Source: Paenibacillus sp. Soil766 (GTDB lineage: Bacteria > Bacillota > Bacilli > Paenibacillales > NBRC-103111). From it: a stretch of DNA of 64,000 nucleotides. Where the stretch lies: assembly GCF_001428105.1 (NCBI RefSeq), contig NZ_LMSJ01000034.1, positions 130,832-194,831 on the forward strand, in the 5' to 3' direction. Below are positions 61,161 through 64,000 of this stretch, piece by piece. A program made the translations under genes and the position numbers. The notes below the pieces were generated by a model that was given only the letters and a program-made list of their open reading frames with translations, was not told the origin of the DNA and made no database searches. Position 1 is the stretch's first letter, and the number at the start of each line of letters is the position of its first letter.

Positions 61161-62146
61161 AAAACATTAACCTACTGCCTAAGGTACCCAGAGCTAAACG
61201 GATTTTTTTGCCCCTACTAGTGTCATCAGTTATATTTTTTCTACTCCTTTCATCAGCATTCCTGTATGTTGGTCACTACTTTAAAAACAACATGCAAAAC
61301 GTTGAAAATCAAATTGCTTTAACGAATGCTTCGATTCAAGCTTTAACCAAGCAGCGGCAATTGGATGAACAAACATTCAATTATCAGAACCTACAAGCCG
61401 AAATTGATAAATTAAAAAAGAAACGAATCGATTGGATACCAGTTTTGGAGACAATCTCATCTAAGCTTCCGTCGACTGGGCGAATTTTGTCTGCTGAGAT
61501 GGCCAATGAGGAGAAGAAAGAAGATAATAATGGTGCAAATCCTGCTGTACCCCAAACTGAACCGGTCATTGTAAATTTGAAGCTTGAGTTCGGAGCTTTA
61601 ACATCTGTTGCTGACTACATCTTACTTCTGCAAAGCTCATCATTATTCGATTCCGTTTCGATTATGTCAGCCATTAAGACGGAAAAAACGTTTAGTACAC
61701 CGATTGCAAGCTTACCAGGTTCAAATGGTACGAATACGCAATCTACAACAGTAAATACAGAAGATAATATTAATAAAATCTTTGAAGACACACTTACTGA
61801 TAGTAAAAACGAAGGAGACAATCTCCTAAATGAACTCAAATGGACGATCAATCAGCAGATTGCAAAACAAGAGTTCGGATTAAAACTGCCAGACAAGAAC
61901 TTTGGAACGAAATTACAGGATGACCAGTATGACCAGGATGAAACCTCAGCCTTGACCGACGCGGATTATGAAGATGCGCGTAAAACGCTTGAGGACATGA
62001 AAAAGAAGTCAGCTACATCCTCAGAAACTGGAGCCAATTCACCATCAGTTGAAAATTCAAATCCAGCAGCTGCTTCTGTCCAAAAATTTAACGTATATGA
62101 AGTAGTAATTGAAATCGCATTGAAGAATTCTGTGGATAGCAACTAG
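61157..62146 (+). CDS. pilN: Type IV pilus assembly protein PilN
   Basis: 329 residues. The N-terminus MKNINLLPKVPRAKR is the PilM-binding peptide (INLLP motif), followed by a membrane helix (about 16-38) and a coiled-coil region (40-95). A Glu/Asn-rich insert lies near 108-130 and an acidic stretch near 185-300, making it longer than the usual 180-220 residues. It forms the inner-membrane alignment subcomplex with PilM and PilO. It starts inside the pilM stop (ATGA). Confidence 0.87.
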   Translation: MKNINLLPKVPRAKRIFLPLLVSSVIFFLLLSSAFLYVGHYFKNNMQNVENQIALTNASIQALTKQRQLDEQTFNYQNLQAEIDKLKKKRIDWIPVLETISSKLPSTGRILSAEMANEEKKEDNNGANPAVPQTEPVIVNLKLEFGALTSVADYILLLQSSSLFDSVSIMSAIKTEKTFSTPIASLPGSNGTNTQSTTVNTEDNINKIFEDTLTDSKNEGDNLLNELKWTINQQIAKQEFGLKLPDKNFGTKLQDDQYDQDETSALTDADYEDARKTLEDMKKKSATSSETGANSPSVENSNPAAASVQKFNVYEVVIEIALKNSVDSN

Positions 62147-62156
62147 GGGGGGACTT

Positions 62157-63056
62157 ATGAATAAAGAACAATGGCATCAACTCATAGGTCGATTGAGATC
62201 CCCGGCAACCATATTGTTTCTCGTAATTAGTATGGGGTGCTTGTTCTGCGGAACTATCTTGGTAAAAAATGTGCTTCCGCCTTCGAAACAGCATGTAACA
62301 CTTCAAACACTATTAAGTAAGGTGGAGCTCGAAAAAAAACGAATTCAACAGAGTGCTATTCCCAAAAAAGTGGAAGAAACTGAGATTCAACAAGCGCTGT
62401 ATCAAGTTCCTACGAAAGAAGAGCTACCGCGTTTACTGCTTGGTATTAGAGAGTTTGAGCAGCAAGCCGGGTTAACGATTCTATCCATCAACTTTGGTGA
62501 TCAAGGGCAAGTGGGCAGTTCTGCTGGTAGTTTAATAAATGCGAATGGGCAAGCGAATATTACTCAAGGATATACGACAAATTCGAATGGCGCTCAACAA
62601 GCGGCACCTTCAGCAAGCCCAACAACAAGTTCCAAAGAGCGGAACCAGACGCAAGCGGTCATCATGGAAGAAACCTTTACGATACAAGCATCGGGTACGT
62701 ATCCACAAATTATTGATTTTATAAACAAGGTTCAACATAGTGAGCGCTTTATAGAAATTCAAAACTGGAACTGGCAAACATCAGCAGTAAAGAGCAGTAA
62801 AACAGATGTAACCGACACATCGAATGTTCTTCCAATAGGGAACAGTTCACCAACAGATAAGTCTGTAGAGCAGGAGTCAAATCTTCAAGTCACGTTGGTA
62901 TGTTCTTTTTATTATGCGCCATCTTTTGCAGGGAAATTGAAAGAGCTGCCTCCTATACCGCTCAAAGAACCGAGTCAGCGAAAGAATCCGGTCCAATCGG
63001 ATGAAGAGTATTTCAAGCAGCTGCAGCAATTGCAAACATCTAAGGCAGCTAACTAA
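62157..63056 (+). CDS. pilO: Type IV pilus assembly protein PilO-like
   Basis: 299 residues. A membrane helix (about 18-36), a coiled coil (45-85) and the PilO-like segment TKEELPRLLLGIREFEQQAGLTILS place it after PilN in the usual order. A Ser/Asn/Gln/Thr-rich insertion covers about 119-167, and a second one precedes the final domain near 215-245. The final segment PPIPLKEPSQRKNPVQSD is non-conserved. Assignment rests on position and the helix-coiled coil layout. Confidence 0.8.
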   Translation: MNKEQWHQLIGRLRSPATILFLVISMGCLFCGTILVKNVLPPSKQHVTLQTLLSKVELEKKRIQQSAIPKKVEETEIQQALYQVPTKEELPRLLLGIREFEQQAGLTILSINFGDQGQVGSSAGSLINANGQANITQGYTTNSNGAQQAAPSASPTTSSKERNQTQAVIMEETFTIQASGTYPQIIDFINKVQHSERFIEIQNWNWQTSAVKSSKTDVTDTSNVLPIGNSSPTDKSVEQESNLQVTLVCSFYYAPSFAGKLKELPPIPLKEPSQRKNPVQSDEEYFKQLQQLQTSKAAN

Positions 63057-63077
63057 TGCTAAAAAGGGGATAACTGA

Positions 63078-63731
63078 ATGATGAGGAAGTACAAACTGAT
63101 TCTTTCAATTGGCCTAATTGGGCTATTCACGATGAACGGATCAGCATGGGCGGAGGATCAATTCCGAAACATTGAGGTGTTTTTTCAAAGAATACATGTA
63201 ACGATAAACGGCCAACAAAACACCCTGAATAAAGACTCGATCTTGTATGAGGGATCAGTGTACGTGCCATTACGCAGTTTATCTGAAATGTTAGGCGCAC
63301 AGGTTGGCTGGGATAGTGATACTCAGGAAGTAGCAATTGATTTTATCAATGATAATACAAATGTACTCTTTACAGCTTCGCAAAAAAAAATGTATCAATA
63401 TATAGCTATTCGAAATAATCAAATTACTAAAGATTTAATACCTATGTTTAAAAACATAGAATTTGACGATCTCAAAAGTATCGTTGAGCGCTATGCGGAG
63501 ATAAGCAAAGTTGCCAAAGATATAGATGATCTCACAATGTCCCAAACCATCGACAAAATGAGAGCTGCTATCATCTTATTGCAAAGTGGCTGGGAGAATA
63601 AGAACATGGATGATTATATGCTGGCATGGACGATATATAGTAAAAATGCTGATTTATTGAATAAGGATTTAACAACGAAATTATCAGATAACTATCAGTA
63701 TAAACTCATTGATAAGACGAATTCCAATTGA
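63078..63731 (+). CDS. Exported copper-amine-oxidase-domain protein in the pilus operon
   Basis: 217 residues. A signal peptide ends near AWA|EDQ (25/26). A CuAO N-terminal-like stalk domain occupies about 33-92 (VTINGQQ ... VYVPLRSLSEMLGAQVGWDSDTQEV). The remaining 120 residues are helical, with no known family. It starts 21 bases after pilO and is followed by a prepilin gene, so it is probably part of the pilus operon; its role, for example as a surface or assembly accessory, is unknown. Confidence 0.8.
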   Translation: MMRKYKLILSIGLIGLFTMNGSAWAEDQFRNIEVFFQRIHVTINGQQNTLNKDSILYEGSVYVPLRSLSEMLGAQVGWDSDTQEVAIDFINDNTNVLFTASQKKMYQYIAIRNNQITKDLIPMFKNIEFDDLKSIVERYAEISKVAKDIDDLTMSQTIDKMRAAIILLQSGWENKNMDDYMLAWTIYSKNADLLNKDLTTKLSDNYQYKLIDKTNSN

Positions 63732-63758
63732 AGAAGATTGAAGAGAGAAGGGATGCAA

Positions 63759-64000
63759 ATGCTAAGAAATGAAAGAGGACTTACACTGCTGGAAGTACTG
63801 GCTGCGACCGTTATTTTAAGTCTTGTAATCTTAATGTTTCTTAATATTTCATCCTTTTCCATTATGTCAAACAAAAATGATGATTTGCGCGTGAATGCTT
63901 TACAACTAGCGGAGCAAAAGTTAAACGAATATAGGAGCACTTACACAGCTGCTATACCCGTTTTACAAAATTGGGCTGATCTTAACAACCCCGCAGTAAA
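63759..64000 (+). CDS. Type IV prepilin-like minor pilin (PilV/PilE type), truncated by window end
   Basis: The gene runs off the right edge; 80 residues are visible. The N-terminus is a prepilin signal MLRNERG|LTLLEVLAATVIL with Glu5, followed by a hydrophobic helix and a segment typical of minor pilins (QLAEQKLNEYR). AGAAGGG lies 6 bases before the ATG at 63759; an in-frame ATG at 63753 adds two residues. It continues the pilus cluster. Confidence 0.9.
   Translation, partial: MLRNERGLTLLEVLAATVILSLVILMFLNISSFSIMSNKNDDLRVNALQLAEQKLNEYRSTYTAAIPVLQNWADLNNPAV

Overview
The window looks like chromosome of an endospore-forming Gram-positive bacterium of the Paenibacillus type. The evidence is Bacillus-style gene order (cotE-mutS-mutL-miaA-hfq, hflX-ynbB-glnR-glnA, lexA|yneA-ynzC), the spore genes cotE and spoVK, lipoprotein and S-layer (SLH) surface proteins, and Bacillus-type operators for LexA, Fur and GlnR. 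I saw no rRNA, tRNA, insertion sequence, prophage or CRISPR array, and no gene-free stretch longer than 300 bases. The genus is inferred from overall gene content, not from a marker gene.

Layout. 1-5.6 kb: the end of a MacB-like ABC permease, a large repeat-containing secreted protein, a beta-carbonic anhydrase, an IscA-like protein and an M32 carboxypeptidase. 5.8-9.6 kb: an orphan ABC importer (lipoprotein, ATPase, permease) and an ArAE-type membrane protein. 9.6-20.3 kb: cotE, an ATP-grasp-like/amidoligase fusion gene, mutS, an S41 protease, mutL, a methyltransferase, miaA and hfq. 20.5-29.9 kb: a class A PBP, a cyclophilin lipoprotein, an esterase, a YdcF protein, an SDR, two GNATs, a lipoate ligase and spoVK. 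30-34 kb: a Fur-controlled efeUOB iron-uptake operon. 34.2-38.7 kb: hflX, ynbB and the glnRA operon with a GlnR site over its promoter. 38.9-47.9 kb: an M29 aminopeptidase, the divergent SOS pair lexA/yneA with four LexA boxes, ynzC, a HAD phosphatase, mtnD, metH and rnz.

47.9-54.3 kb is the accessory part: a 33-residue membrane peptide, a 1084-residue discoidin/Big2/SLH surface protein, and a three-gene lipid cassette (an OlsB-like N-acyltransferase, an LpxL/HtrB-like acyltransferase with an altered active site, and a YdjM-like membrane hydrolase). 54.5-64 kb is a type IV pilus cluster in the order pilB-pilT-pilC-pilin-pilD-pilM-pilN-pilO-copper-amine-oxidase-domain protein-minor prepilin, running off the right edge. 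The PilB N-terminus carries a two-part MshE-type cyclic-di-GMP motif.

The most novel-looking items are the amidoligase fusion beside cotE, the aminolipid-type cassette in a Gram-positive, and the pilus cluster with its predicted c-di-GMP input and unusual low-complexity insertions in PilM, PilN and PilO. All functional statements are from reading the sequence; no database search was run.
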